From Maribacter algarum (ex Lu et al. 2025) (nom. illeg.) (GTDB lineage Bacteria > Bacteroidota > Bacteroidia > Flavobacteriales > Flavobacteriaceae), in assembly GCA_947495915.1 (NCBI GenBank), contig CANMAW010000001.1:620001-684000 (forward strand): a stretch of 64,000 nt of DNA, read 5' to 3'. The position numbers and the translations under genes were made by a program. Each line of letters starts with the position of its first letter. Positions within the stretch are counted from its first letter, which is position 1. This document shows positions 32,383-41,257 of this stretch, piece after piece. The notes under the pieces are model-generated. The model ran no database searches, had not been told where the DNA came from, and saw only the letters and a program-made list of their open reading frames with translations.

Positions 32383-33495
32383 ATGCAGTTAAGTTATTGG
32401 GAATATAAGACGTGGCTTTCAAATATTGATTTTACAGTCGTAGGAAGCGGAATTGTAGGGCTAAATTGTGCCCTAAGACTAAAATTAAAACACCCCAGAG
32501 CAAAGGTTTTGGTTTTAGAAAAAGGATTTCTTCCACAAGGAGCCTCTACCAAAAATGCTGGTTTTGCCTGTTTCGGAAGCATTTCTGAAGTGAAGGCTGA
32601 TTTAAAACATCATAAAGAAGATGAAGTGGTTGAGCTTGTTCAAAAACGTTGGAACGGCATTCAATTTCTCAGAGAAAATTTAGGAGACCAAAATATTGAT
32701 TTTCAACAACTTGGCGGCCATGAGCTTTTTTTAAATAAAGACAAAAAACTTTATGAAGAATGTTTAACAGATTTAAAAACTATTAACCAACTTCTTTTGC
32801 CAGTTTATAAAGACAAAGCGTTCTGCAAAAGTGAAAACATATTTAAATTCGAAAACATACACGAAAATTATATTACGAATACTTTTGAGGGTCAATTAGA
32901 TACCGGAAAGATGATGCGAAATCTTTTAAAGCTAGTTCAAAAAAACAATATTACTATTTTAAATAATATCAGTGTTGAAGCCTTTTCAGAGGATTATGAT
33001 AGTGTTAAATTAAAAACAAATCAATTTGAGTTTTCTACCAAAAAATTATTTTTGGCCACCAATGGTTTTGCCTCTCAGTTCTTGAATGTAGATCTTAAAC
33101 CAGCAAGAGCCCAGGTTTTAATTACTAAGCCCATCAAAAATTTAAAAATTAAAGGCACTTTTCATTTTGATGAAGGGTATTATTATTTCAGAAATATAGA
33201 TCATAGAGTTTTACTTGGAGGCGGTAGAAACCTTGACTTAGCTGGAGAGGAAACTACAAATTTTGGCACTTCAGAGTTAATTCAAGAGCGATTAAAAAGC
33301 ATTCTAAAAGATAATTTATTGTCAGATATAAGCTTTGAAGTAGAGCGCAGTTGGAGTGGAATTATGGGTGTGGGTAAGCAGAAAAAACCCATAGTTAAAA
33401 GCTTATCTAACCATGTATATTGTGGTGTTCGTATGGGAGGAATGGGTATTGCAGTTGGAAGTCTTGTTGGAAAAGAATTAGCAGACTTGGTTTAG
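32383..33495 (+). CDS. FAD-dependent amino-acid-type oxidoreductase (DAO family)
   Basis: 370 aa. The FAD-binding DFTVVGSGIVGLNCALRLK (GxGxxG) begins at about residue 17; later STKNAGFACFG and the C-terminal RMGGMGIAVGSLVGKELA bind the cofactor in the glycine/D-amino-acid oxidase fold. No signal peptide, cytoplasmic. The substrate (amino acid, dipeptide, or sarcosine-like) is unknown. Transcribed alone after the accC terminator. Confidence 0.85.
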   Translation: MQLSYWEYKTWLSNIDFTVVGSGIVGLNCALRLKLKHPRAKVLVLEKGFLPQGASTKNAGFACFGSISEVKADLKHHKEDEVVELVQKRWNGIQFLRENLGDQNIDFQQLGGHELFLNKDKKLYEECLTDLKTINQLLLPVYKDKAFCKSENIFKFENIHENYITNTFEGQLDTGKMMRNLLKLVQKNNITILNNISVEAFSEDYDSVKLKTNQFEFSTKKLFLATNGFASQFLNVDLKPARAQVLITKPIKNLKIKGTFHFDEGYYYFRNIDHRVLLGGGRNLDLAGEETTNFGTSELIQERLKSILKDNLLSDISFEVERSWSGIMGVGKQKKPIVKSLSNHVYCGVRMGGMGIAVGSLVGKELADLV

Positions 33496-33785
33496 GTTGA
33501 AAGCCATAATTACTCAATAGTTTGATCAGCACAAAAGAGGAAACATGGTATTTGGTCTAAGTTTTAGACAATTTATAAAATGCTGCGCTTTTTAATTAGG
33601 TTAAACGAGTTTTCTTCTTATATTGTCAAACCCATCAAACCAATAAATCTTACTGAACACTGAGTTTTTTATTAATTCAGTTTCTTCCTATTTCTTTTGA
33701 TATAGTACTACTATGCCATTTGGAACAACTATAGAATGACGTAGAACACCATTTATGTTGTTAATTGTTATAACGAGATTACTAT

Positions 33786-34331
33786 ATGAAGAATCGAATT
33801 TCCCTTTTGAATATGGGGTTGTTGGCGGTAGTGTTGTTTTTTTGTACAGGCATTTTCGCGCAAGAAACTGACGAATTAATTGCCAGTGCAGAAATGGATA
33901 ACGTGGTTATTCTAGAACCTTCTTTTTCAAGTAGCAAAACCACTAAAGGTTTTGATAAGCGGTATCATTATTTGGTGGCAAGAGCATATTTTAGGTTGCT
34001 TTCAGATGCGCAAAAAGCAGAACGCAAGCTTAAAGCGCAATATGAACGATACCGTTTTGATAATGTAAAATATAATCGTTCTAATAGTGCAGTATATCAA
34101 CGTAAGCTAGCCCTTGCTGAGCAAAAATATAGCGCACATAAAGCCATGCTTCGCGGTTTGAAATCTTGGAATTTGTTTAGTGAAAACAGAACTGGAGATA
34201 TGTTTTACTTCATGATGGAAAATGAAAATCGTATTTTTCAAATGTATGATAGAGAAATATCTGAAGATAAAATGGTCAAGTTTCTTATTTACAAATTAGC
34301 GGATCTCTACCACGTAGAGGGAGAAGAATAG
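33786..34331 (+). CDS. Secreted helical hypothetical protein
   Basis: 181 aa with signal peptide residues 1-25 (GIFAQE). The mature part is almost all helix, with many Arg, Tyr and Lys (LSDAQKAERKLKAQYERYRF). No family recognised. It lies 15 bases before the Gre-like gene on the same strand and may share its transcript; the link may be accidental. Confidence 0.62.
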   Translation: MKNRISLLNMGLLAVVLFFCTGIFAQETDELIASAEMDNVVILEPSFSSSKTTKGFDKRYHYLVARAYFRLLSDAQKAERKLKAQYERYRFDNVKYNRSNSAVYQRKLALAEQKYSAHKAMLRGLKSWNLFSENRTGDMFYFMMENENRIFQMYDREISEDKMVKFLIYKLADLYHVEGEE

Positions 34332-34346
34332 CTATTAATTTCTTTA

Positions 34347-34799
34347 ATGATACCTTCTAAAGTACTTCTCTATAATTTCTGTAAATCCTATGTTGATGAT
34401 TTTACTGGCCGAATTCAAAAAAGCATTGAAGACATTCAAGAGTCTTTAAGCTCTGAAACAAAAAGTAGTGCTGGTGATAAGCATGAAACTGGCAGAGCCA
34501 TGCTGCAATTGGAACGTGAGAAACTTGGAACTCAATTAGCAGAAGCTGAAAAACTGAATCAAATACTAGCGAAAGTTTCTCTAGAAAGTAATAAAGAAGC
34601 CATTGGATTAGGAAGTCTTGTTATCACTTCAAAGGCAACATATTTCATTGCAATTTCTGCAGGGATGTTTGAGCACGAATTTCACAAAGTATATTGCATT
34701 TCATTGCAAACTCCTATCGCAAAGTTGTTGTTTGGAAAAACGCAGGGTGATGTTGTTCACTTTAACAATAACGATATATACATTCAAGGAGTTCTTTAA
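34347..34799 (+). CDS. Gre-like RNA-polymerase secondary-channel factor
   Basis: 150 aa. N-terminal helical hairpin (FTGRIQKSIEDIQESL ... KHETGRAMLQLEREKLGTQL) and a C-terminal beta domain with TPIAKLLFGKTQGDVV, which resembles the SPIGxALLGKxxGD end of GreA/GreB. Such proteins enter the secondary channel of RNA polymerase. The tip carries KHETGR rather than the Asp-Leu-Ser-Glu-Asn of GreA, so it may act differently. In databases such proteins are often given a misleading 3-oxoacyl-ACP synthase name. Confidence 0.7.
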   Translation: MIPSKVLLYNFCKSYVDDFTGRIQKSIEDIQESLSSETKSSAGDKHETGRAMLQLEREKLGTQLAEAEKLNQILAKVSLESNKEAIGLGSLVITSKATYFIAISAGMFEHEFHKVYCISLQTPIAKLLFGKTQGDVVHFNNNDIYIQGVL

Positions 34800-34843
34800 T
34801 TTTTTCTTATTTGTATTCTCGCTGTTTTTTTTATAAATTAATG

Positions 34844-34857
34844 AGTGAGTACTCACT
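34844..34857. promoter_or_regulatory. Perfect 14-bp palindrome (TetR operator)
   Basis: AGTGAGTACTCACT, identical on both strands, ends 3 bases before the TetR-gene ATG. The TGAGTACTCA core is common for TetR-family operators. It would let the repressor control its own operon. Confidence 0.6.
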
Positions 34858-34860
34858 ACT

Positions 34861-35385
34861 ATGTTGAAAGATAAAAAACAAAAAATTTTAGAAAGCGCCC
34901 TTAAGCTCTTTGCTAATGAAGGCTTTGTTGCTGTGTCAACAAGTAAAATAGCGAAGGAAGCTGAAGTTTCTGAAGGGCTCATTTTTAGACATTATAAAAG
35001 TAAAAAAGGACTTCTTGAAGCGGTATTAGCAATGGGAGTCGAAAAGATTCAAGGTTATTTTGAACCGATAATTTCTGAAAAGTTTCCAAGTGAGACTATC
35101 AGAAAAACAATTGAATTGCCATTTTTGGTCGATGAAAGTGAATATCACTTTTGGAAATTGCAGTTTAAACTTAAATGGGAAATAGAATACTCGTCATCAC
35201 AAAAAACAGCTCCTTTAATTACTAAACTTAGCTGGGCGTTTACCGAATTAGGTTACAAAGAACCTAAAAAAGAAGCCGAATTATTAAACCATATCATTGA
35301 GAGTATTTCAAGTGGAATACTTAAAGATGGATTGCATAGTCAGTTATTTTTAAAAGAGTTTTTAATTAACAAGTACCTTAAATAA
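34861..35385 (+). CDS. TetR-family repressor
   Basis: 174 aa. N-terminal helix-turn-helix: ILESALKLFANEGFVAVSTS, KIAKEAEVSEGLIFRHYKSK, the classic TetR domain. C-terminal helices form the ligand and dimer part. Its gene is 6 bases before the di-heme cytochrome c gene, and a perfect palindrome sits before its start, so it likely represses its own operon until an inducer (possibly the molybdoenzyme substrate) binds. Confidence 0.9.
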   Translation: MLKDKKQKILESALKLFANEGFVAVSTSKIAKEAEVSEGLIFRHYKSKKGLLEAVLAMGVEKIQGYFEPIISEKFPSETIRKTIELPFLVDESEYHFWKLQFKLKWEIEYSSSQKTAPLITKLSWAFTELGYKEPKKEAELLNHIIESISSGILKDGLHSQLFLKEFLINKYLK

Positions 35386-35391
35386 TCTAGT

Positions 35392-36006
35392 ATGAAGAAA
35401 AGCATTTTTTTATATAGCCTTGTACTTATTCTAATTTCTGGTGCAGTAGTAGCTTCTAATTACGGTGATGATGTTTATGATTCCAATTTAATTGCACCAA
35501 TTAAAAAATCTAAAAAAGACCCGCATGAGAATTATAATAAAATGATGGATGTTATCATGAGTCCGAGATGTATTAATTGTCACCCGAACGATCACGTACC
35601 GAAACAAGCGGATGATGGTCATCCTCATTATTTCGGAATTGCAAGAGGGGAAAACAATCACGGATTTCAAGCGATCAATTGTGCAACATGCCATCAAAAT
35701 ACCAATAATGATTATTCAGGAGTGCCTGGTGCACCTGAATGGAGTTTAGCTCCAGCCGAAATGTTTTGGGAGGGCTTATCACGTAAAGAAATTGCAGAAT
35801 CAATGATGGACCCCGTTCGAAATGGTGGTCGCACAGCTGAAGAAACAATGCATCATTTAACAGAGCATGAATTGGTGCTATGGGCATGGCAACCAGGTAT
35901 TAAAGCCGACGGAACTCCACGTGAAATTCCTCCAGTTCCTTTAGATGAATATAAGAAGGCCGTTAAAGCATGGATTGCCAATGGTGCTGTTATTCCAGAA
36001 AATTAA
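35392..36006 (+). CDS. Di-heme cytochrome c
   Basis: 204 aa. Signal peptide (residues 1-22, ends VVAS). Two CxxCH heme sites: RCINCHPNDH and NCATCHQN. It is periplasmic. It probably takes electrons from the molybdoenzyme encoded by the following two genes (24 and then -8 bases) to the respiratory chain. This three-gene order (cytochrome, small iron-sulfur, large molybdopterin) is typical of isoquinoline-1-oxidoreductase-type enzymes. Confidence 0.9.
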   Translation: MKKSIFLYSLVLILISGAVVASNYGDDVYDSNLIAPIKKSKKDPHENYNKMMDVIMSPRCINCHPNDHVPKQADDGHPHYFGIARGENNHGFQAINCATCHQNTNNDYSGVPGAPEWSLAPAEMFWEGLSRKEIAESMMDPVRNGGRTAEETMHHLTEHELVLWAWQPGIKADGTPREIPPVPLDEYKKAVKAWIANGAVIPEN

Positions 36007-36030
36007 ACAAGGCAAATAAATAACCATATT

Positions 36031-36522
36031 ATGAAAATAGAATTCACAATAAACGGAGTATTACAATCCGTAGAAATTGAAGATTCGAATACACCTTTAT
36101 TATGGGTTGTTCGTGATGTTTTGAATTTGAAAGGCACAAAATTTGGCTGTGGAAAAGCTGCGTGTGGTGCATGTACTTTGCATGTTGACGACGAAGCTGT
36201 TCGGTCTTGCTCTTATGCTGTAAAGTTCGCAGAAGGAAAGCAAATAACAACTATAGAAGGACTAGGAAGTCCACAAGATCCTCATCCAGTTCAACAAGCA
36301 TGGATTGAAGAAGTAGTTCCACAATGTGGTTATTGTCAACCCGGGTTTATGATGGCGACAGCAGCCTTGCTAAATAAAAAGCCAAATCCTTCTGATGAAG
36401 ATATAGATAATAATATTGTAAATGTATGTAGGTGTGCGACGTACTACAGAATGCGAAAAGCAATACATCGGGCTGCTGAATTAACGCAAGAAACCAACCT
36501 TAAAACTCAAGAAAATGTCTAA
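36031..36522 (+). CDS. iorA: [2Fe-2S] subunit of IorA-type molybdenum hydroxylase
   Basis: 163 aa, ferredoxin-like. Cluster I ligands Cys40, Cys45, Cys48 and Cys60 (FGCGKAACGACTLHV ... RSC). Cluster II ligands are in PQCGYCQPGF and NVCRCATYYR. It passes electrons from the molybdenum centre. Stop overlaps the large subunit start by 8 bases. Cytochrome c gene just before. Called iorA by operon shape; substrate unknown. Confidence 0.92.
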   Translation: MKIEFTINGVLQSVEIEDSNTPLLWVVRDVLNLKGTKFGCGKAACGACTLHVDDEAVRSCSYAVKFAEGKQITTIEGLGSPQDPHPVQQAWIEEVVPQCGYCQPGFMMATAALLNKKPNPSDEDIDNNIVNVCRCATYYRMRKAIHRAAELTQETNLKTQENV

Positions 36523-38668
36523 AGCAAAAAAATTATCGCGGCGAAAATTTTTGGTTCGAGGAGGGTTAGGAACTGTTGGTGTTTTAGCTTTAGGAACCTA
36601 TGTGTTTAGAAATCCTATTCGAAGATCAATATTGAAAATGGTGGAAACATTACCACCAAGTTATATGGGTAGTGGAACAGAAGCCAATTTATGGTTTGAA
36701 CTTACTCAGGAGAATAAAGTTATATTTCACTCTCCTAAAGTAGAAATGGGCCAAGGTTCATTTACAAGTTTTGCGCAGATGATTGCTGATGAAATGGATG
36801 TGCGATTAGATCAAATAGAAGTGGTTGGTGCCGCAACAAAAACGGGAATTGTTGATGTGCTAAGTACTGGTGGTAGTTTATCAGTGGGCTCGTTATGGCA
36901 ACCCTTACGAGAATTGGCCGCCACCATGCGTGAAATGTTGAAAATTGAAGCTGCAAAAAAATTGTCGGTAGAGGTGTCTTCTTTAACAACAAATGATGGT
37001 GTTATTTCAAATGGATTGAAGACAATAACTTATGCTGAAGTCGCTTATGGGATAACTGAATGGAATATACCAGACACTCCTGAATTAAAACCATTATCAT
37101 CTTATAAATTTATCGGCAAACCTGTTAAACGTATCGATTTAGCGTCTAAAGTATTTGGAGACCCAATTTTTGGTTTAGATGCTGAAATGCCTGAAATGTT
37201 ACATGCAGCTATCATACGACCAAGTAAAATTGGAGCTACTTTTAATAGCGCAGACACTTCTAAAGCAGCGCAAATGCCAGGGGTAGTGAAAGTGGTTCAA
37301 ATTGATGATTGGGTTGCCGTAGTAGCAGAATCGTATGCACAGGCTTTGGCCGCAAAAAGAACGATAAAGGTAGAATGGAATATCCTTAAAGAATGGACCG
37401 AAAAAGAGATGCGAGAAATGTTACGGGTTGGAAAAGGGCGGTTAATGATTACTCAAAAAGAAGGGGATGCGATTGATGAAGAAGATGATGAGTTGGTTTC
37501 AATGATCTTTACGAGTCCGATTGGTGCACATGCTCAAATAGAACCGAATGGTGCACTTGCAGATTATAACAACGGAGATATTACGGTGGTGTTGTCAACA
37601 CAAGTGCCTGGTAAAACACAAGAATTTGTTGCTGATGCTTTAGGTGTAGATAAAGACAAGGTTAATATTATACCGGCCTATCTTGGAGGTGGTTTTGGTA
37701 GACGTTTGAATACTAATCATGCTATACAAACAGTGCAATTATCAAAAGCTGTTGGCAAACCTGTGAAGTATATATTTACACGTAAAGAAGAATTTCAAAA
37801 CGATCTTTTTCGCCCACCAACTCACCATATAATGAAGGGTAAATTAGGTAGCGATGGCTTAATTGATTCTTTAGAACACCATTATGCAAGTGGCGATGTA
37901 GCCATTGGCGCTATTATTCTACCGGGCCTTCTGAATGATGTTTTAGGTACAGATATTGGTGCAATGCGTGGTGGAAATATTATGTATGATAAAATACCAA
38001 ATCATAGAGCGGAGCAATGGCATACTACTTTACCATTTGCAACAAGTTGGTGGCGTAGTTTAGGTTTGCTAGCAAATACCTTTGCAGTCGAGAGCTTTAT
38101 TGATGAATTAGCCTTAAAGGCTGGTAAAAACCCAGTGGAATTACGATTAGCTCAAATTAGTAAGGAAGGCAATCAAAAACGCATTTATGACGTGATTCAA
38201 CTCGCTGCTGAAAAGGGTAATTATAATGATACCCCAATGAATGGTCGTGCCATGGGTTTTGCTGCATCTACAGACAGCAATTCACCTGCAGCACATGTTG
38301 TTGAGGTGTCTATTGAAAATAATCAAATAAAAGTTCATAAAGTTATTTGTGCGTTTGACTGTGGGTTTGTGGTTAACCCTGACCAAGTGAGGGCACAGTG
38401 TGAAGGAGCTATTATAATGGGCATGAGTGCCTCAATGTTTGAAAAAATGACCATTGAAGATGGTGAGCTAACTCCAACTATTTATGGCCCTTATGATATG
38501 GCCTTAATGAAACACGCCCCTAAAACTATTGATGTGCATTTTATACAAGGTGCTGATATTCCGTTACCGGTAGGAGAACCACCTATGGGGCCTATTGGAG
38601 CCGCGGTAGCAAATGCTGTTAGAAGATTGACAGGAAAGCGTCTGACTGACCTACCCTTAAAACTGTGA
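36515..38668 (+). CDS. iorB: IorB-type molybdopterin-binding large subunit
   Basis: 717 aa. Twin-arginine motif SRRKFLV at 8-14, then a hydrophobic segment: a Tat signal, so the enzyme matures in the cytosol and acts outside, with the IorA subunit carried along. MoCo regions: PKVEMGQGSFTSFAQMIADE, AYLGGGFGRRLNTN, and near the end VGEPPMGPIGAAVANAV with the catalytic Glu. It oxidises an aldehyde or N-heterocycle by hydroxylation with water; exact substrate not evident. Confidence 0.9.
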   Translation: MSKAKKLSRRKFLVRGGLGTVGVLALGTYVFRNPIRRSILKMVETLPPSYMGSGTEANLWFELTQENKVIFHSPKVEMGQGSFTSFAQMIADEMDVRLDQIEVVGAATKTGIVDVLSTGGSLSVGSLWQPLRELAATMREMLKIEAAKKLSVEVSSLTTNDGVISNGLKTITYAEVAYGITEWNIPDTPELKPLSSYKFIGKPVKRIDLASKVFGDPIFGLDAEMPEMLHAAIIRPSKIGATFNSADTSKAAQMPGVVKVVQIDDWVAVVAESYAQALAAKRTIKVEWNILKEWTEKEMREMLRVGKGRLMITQKEGDAIDEEDDELVSMIFTSPIGAHAQIEPNGALADYNNGDITVVLSTQVPGKTQEFVADALGVDKDKVNIIPAYLGGGFGRRLNTNHAIQTVQLSKAVGKPVKYIFTRKEEFQNDLFRPPTHHIMKGKLGSDGLIDSLEHHYASGDVAIGAIILPGLLNDVLGTDIGAMRGGNIMYDKIPNHRAEQWHTTLPFATSWWRSLGLLANTFAVESFIDELALKAGKNPVELRLAQISKEGNQKRIYDVIQLAAEKGNYNDTPMNGRAMGFAASTDSNSPAAHVVEVSIENNQIKVHKVICAFDCGFVVNPDQVRAQCEGAIIMGMSASMFEKMTIEDGELTPTIYGPYDMALMKHAPKTIDVHFIQGADIPLPVGEPPMGPIGAAVANAVRRLTGKRLTDLPLKL

Positions 38669-38705
38669 TAAGTAGTTATGCTTGCTGGTCTTTTAAAATA
38701 TAGCT

Positions 38706-39743
38706 ATGACAAAACAATTTGGAGGTAAAATAACGGATGCTCTAAAGCAGGAGTATTCCAAATCAGAACAATGGGATGGCAAAAAGTTTGTCAATCTTGA
38801 GGAAACCAATATGAATATTGGCCCATTAAAGATGCCCAAAATATTATATAAACAGTTTTTTGAAACGAATGGCAGAGAGCCTGAGCAGAAGATACCTATA
38901 CTTCCATTTGATAAAGAGGCATTTTTAAAAACTTCTAGTACCATGAAGTTTGTGTGGTATGGTCATTCTGTGGTTTTAATGCGAATAGCGAATAAAACCA
39001 TTCTAATCGACCCAATGCTTGGGCCAAATGCAGGCCCCATTTCTCCATTTCCTATTCGTCGGTTTTCTGAAAACACATTAGACCTGATTGCTGATTTTCC
39101 TGAGATTGATTTGTTATTGTTAACCCATGACCATTACGATCATCTTGATTTAGATAGTATGAAACTTTTATTTCCTAAGGTTGCCTCGTATTATGTAGCA
39201 CTTGGCTGTTCGCGACATCTTGAAAAATGGGGAGTATCCAAAGAAAAAATAGCAGAATTTGATTGGTGGAAGACACGTAATTTCGATGGTATTGAAATTA
39301 CTTTTACCCCTACGCGTCATTTTTCAGGGCGTGGACTTACTGATCGGGCTAAATCTTTATGGGGCGGTTGGGCATTAAAAACCACTCAAGAGAATATTTA
39401 TTTTAGCGGTGACAGCGGCTATGGAGAACACTTCAAGGAAGTCGGTTTAAAATTAGGCCCCTTTGATTTCGGCTTTATGGAATGTGGCCAATACAATGAA
39501 AATTGGCATCTAATTCATATGTTTCCTGAAGAGTCAGTTCAGGCAGCACAAGATTCAAAAGTAAAGCGTATTATGCCAGTGCACTGGGCAGGGTTTGCCT
39601 TAGCACAACACCACTGGAAAGACCCTATAGAACGTTTCGTAATTGCTGCTGAAAAACATGGTTTTGAGTATATACATCCTGCTATGGGTAGTCTTGTAGC
39701 ATACCTTGAAAATGGAAGTGTAAAATGGTGGGAAACGTTGTAA
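38706..39743 (+). CDS. NAPE-PLD/UlaG-like metallo-beta-lactamase-fold hydrolase
   Basis: 345 aa. Central zinc motif LLLTHDHYDHLD; further ligands in FTPTRHFSGRG, YFSGDSGYG and PVHWAGFALA. The order and the GHSVVLMRI strand before the motif place it with NAPE-PLD or UlaG type hydrolases of phospholipids or lactones. No clear signal peptide. It follows iorB by 37 bases and may be co-transcribed. Substrate unknown. Confidence 0.88.
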   Translation: MTKQFGGKITDALKQEYSKSEQWDGKKFVNLEETNMNIGPLKMPKILYKQFFETNGREPEQKIPILPFDKEAFLKTSSTMKFVWYGHSVVLMRIANKTILIDPMLGPNAGPISPFPIRRFSENTLDLIADFPEIDLLLLTHDHYDHLDLDSMKLLFPKVASYYVALGCSRHLEKWGVSKEKIAEFDWWKTRNFDGIEITFTPTRHFSGRGLTDRAKSLWGGWALKTTQENIYFSGDSGYGEHFKEVGLKLGPFDFGFMECGQYNENWHLIHMFPEESVQAAQDSKVKRIMPVHWAGFALAQHHWKDPIERFVIAAEKHGFEYIHPAMGSLVAYLENGSVKWWETL

Positions 39744-39781
39744 ATAAAGTGTTTTATAATTTAAACCAAACAGTATAATAA

Positions 39782-40189
39782 TTAGTTTTCTAAGCTCGGT
39801 TTACCGCGATTTGCCTTTTTCTGCGAAGACCTCTTTTTGCTATTTAGTCGTCGTTCAATAGCAGCTCTTGAAGGCTTTGTTTTTAAACGCTTTTTGTGAC
39901 GTTTTATAGCGTTTTCTAGGGTTTCGAAGAGGCGTTTAACTATCAATTCTTTGTTGCGATGTTGGCTTCTAGTTTCATCGCATTGCATTAGTAGAATTTG
40001 ATCTTTTGAAAGTTTATTTTTTAATTTTAAAAGAATTCGTTCTTTTTCTTGAGTTGATAATCCGTTAGAGTTAGCAACATCAAAATACAATTCAATTTTG
40101 GTGGAAACTTTATTTACATGTTGCCCGCCAGCACCGCTACTACGTACAGCTTTAAACTGTAATTCTTGAAGTATTTGTTCTTGATTCAT
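39782..40189 (-). CDS. arfB: Alternative ribosome-rescue factor ArfB
   Basis: 135 aa. Release-factor-like catalytic Gly-Gly-Gln at residues 21-23 (RSSGAGGQHVNKV), and a basic C-terminal tail (residues about 105-135) that enters the mRNA channel of stalled ribosomes. Hydrolyses peptidyl-tRNA without a stop codon. Fits YaeJ/ArfB length. The ABC-type ATPase stands 5 bases upstream on the same strand. Confidence 0.95.
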   Translation of the reverse strand: MNQEQILQELQFKAVRSSGAGGQHVNKVSTKIELYFDVANSNGLSTQEKERILLKLKNKLSKDQILLMQCDETRSQHRNKELIVKRLFETLENAIKRHKKRLKTKPSRAAIERRLNSKKRSSQKKANRGKPSLEN

Positions 40190-40194
40190 ACGGC

Positions 40195-41172
40195 TTAAGA
40201 ATCAGCCATGCGCTGGTTGATCGTTTCAATTGACACATTTAAAAATACATCTTTATCCTTTTCGATTTCAGAATGATGATGAAAATAGATTTTCTGTTCT
40301 TCATAAATACCTTCAATCATATAATATCCTCCCATATAATACGACTGTCGAACAACTACTTCTAGACCTGATTTTGCGGAAACTTTAAATTCGTGAGCGT
40401 AAACAATAATACGCCTTTTGGTATCTGCATAAGTCTTTACAATATTGATTGGAATTTTATTCGCCTCACCAAAAAGGGAAGCTATATAAATGTCTTTGGG
40501 TTGTTGGTAAAGAAATTGCGGTGTGTTCTTTGCTATAATTTTTTTATCTCTTAACACCACTACACGGTCGGCATAGGGTAACATATCATTGCGATCATGA
40601 GTAGCGGTAAGTACGGTGATATTCTTTTTATTTAAATACCCAAAAAGATTACGTCGTAAGCTGTTCTTTCTAAAATTGTCAATATGACTAAAAGGCTCAT
40701 CTAAAAGAAGTACTTTGGGTTCTTGAGCAAGTACTCGAGCTAAAGCCACACGCTGCTGTTGTCCTCCGCTTAAATAGCGAACTTTAGTTTGGGCAAAATC
40801 AGTCAACTCAATCATTTCTAGCAATTCTTGAGTTCTTAAGTTTAATACTTCGGGCTCAAGTACCGATAAATATTGACTTACATTCTCATGTACTGTTGTA
40901 AAAGGCATTAAATCAAAATCTTGTGATAGATATTTCATGTAAGATTCACCAGGTACGAGATTATAATCTGGTCCTTGCACTTGCTGATCATCCCAATATA
41001 CTTCTCCAGTATTCACTTGAAGTAAACCATAAACAATTTTAAGAAGGGTGCTTTTGCCACAACCACTTTCTCCAATAATACAAATATGTTCACCATCGTT
41101 AACCTTTAAGTTGATGTCTTCTAAAACTGAAAGTTCATCGTAAGCAAATGATACATGATCGATTTGTAGCAT
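40195..41172 (-). CDS. Orphan ABC-transporter ATPase with C-terminal domain
   Basis: 325 aa. Walker A GESGCGKST (34-42), Q-loop region SQDFDLMPF, signature LSGGQQQRVALARVL, Walker B VLLLDEPF, H-loop LTATHDR. The C-terminal about 100 residues form a beta-rich TOBE-like regulatory domain. It resembles import-type ATPases, but no permease or binding protein gene is adjacent. It may serve a permease elsewhere or act as a soluble ABC protein. Five bases before arfB. Confidence 0.9.
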   Translation of the reverse strand: MLQIDHVSFAYDELSVLEDINLKVNDGEHICIIGESGCGKSTLLKIVYGLLQVNTGEVYWDDQQVQGPDYNLVPGESYMKYLSQDFDLMPFTTVHENVSQYLSVLEPEVLNLRTQELLEMIELTDFAQTKVRYLSGGQQQRVALARVLAQEPKVLLLDEPFSHIDNFRKNSLRRNLFGYLNKKNITVLTATHDRNDMLPYADRVVVLRDKKIIAKNTPQFLYQQPKDIYIASLFGEANKIPINIVKTYADTKRRIIVYAHEFKVSAKSGLEVVVRQSYYMGGYYMIEGIYEEQKIYFHHHSEIEKDKDVFLNVSIETINQRMADS

Positions 41173-41205
41173 TGTGGTTTGGTTAAGTGAATTGCGGGGT
41201 AAAAA

Positions 41206-41241
41206 TATAAGTCCGGTTTCTATTGAAGAAAACGGACTTTC
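41206..41241 (-). terminator. Hairpin terminator between prolyl oligopeptidase and ABC gene
   Basis: AAGTCCG and CGGACTT pair around an AT-rich loop that extends the stem (GTTTC with GAA). Located after the peptidase start region boundary; a T-run follows on the minus strand (ATATTTTT). Confidence 0.55.
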
Positions 41242-41257
41242 ATTTCAAATATTGAGG

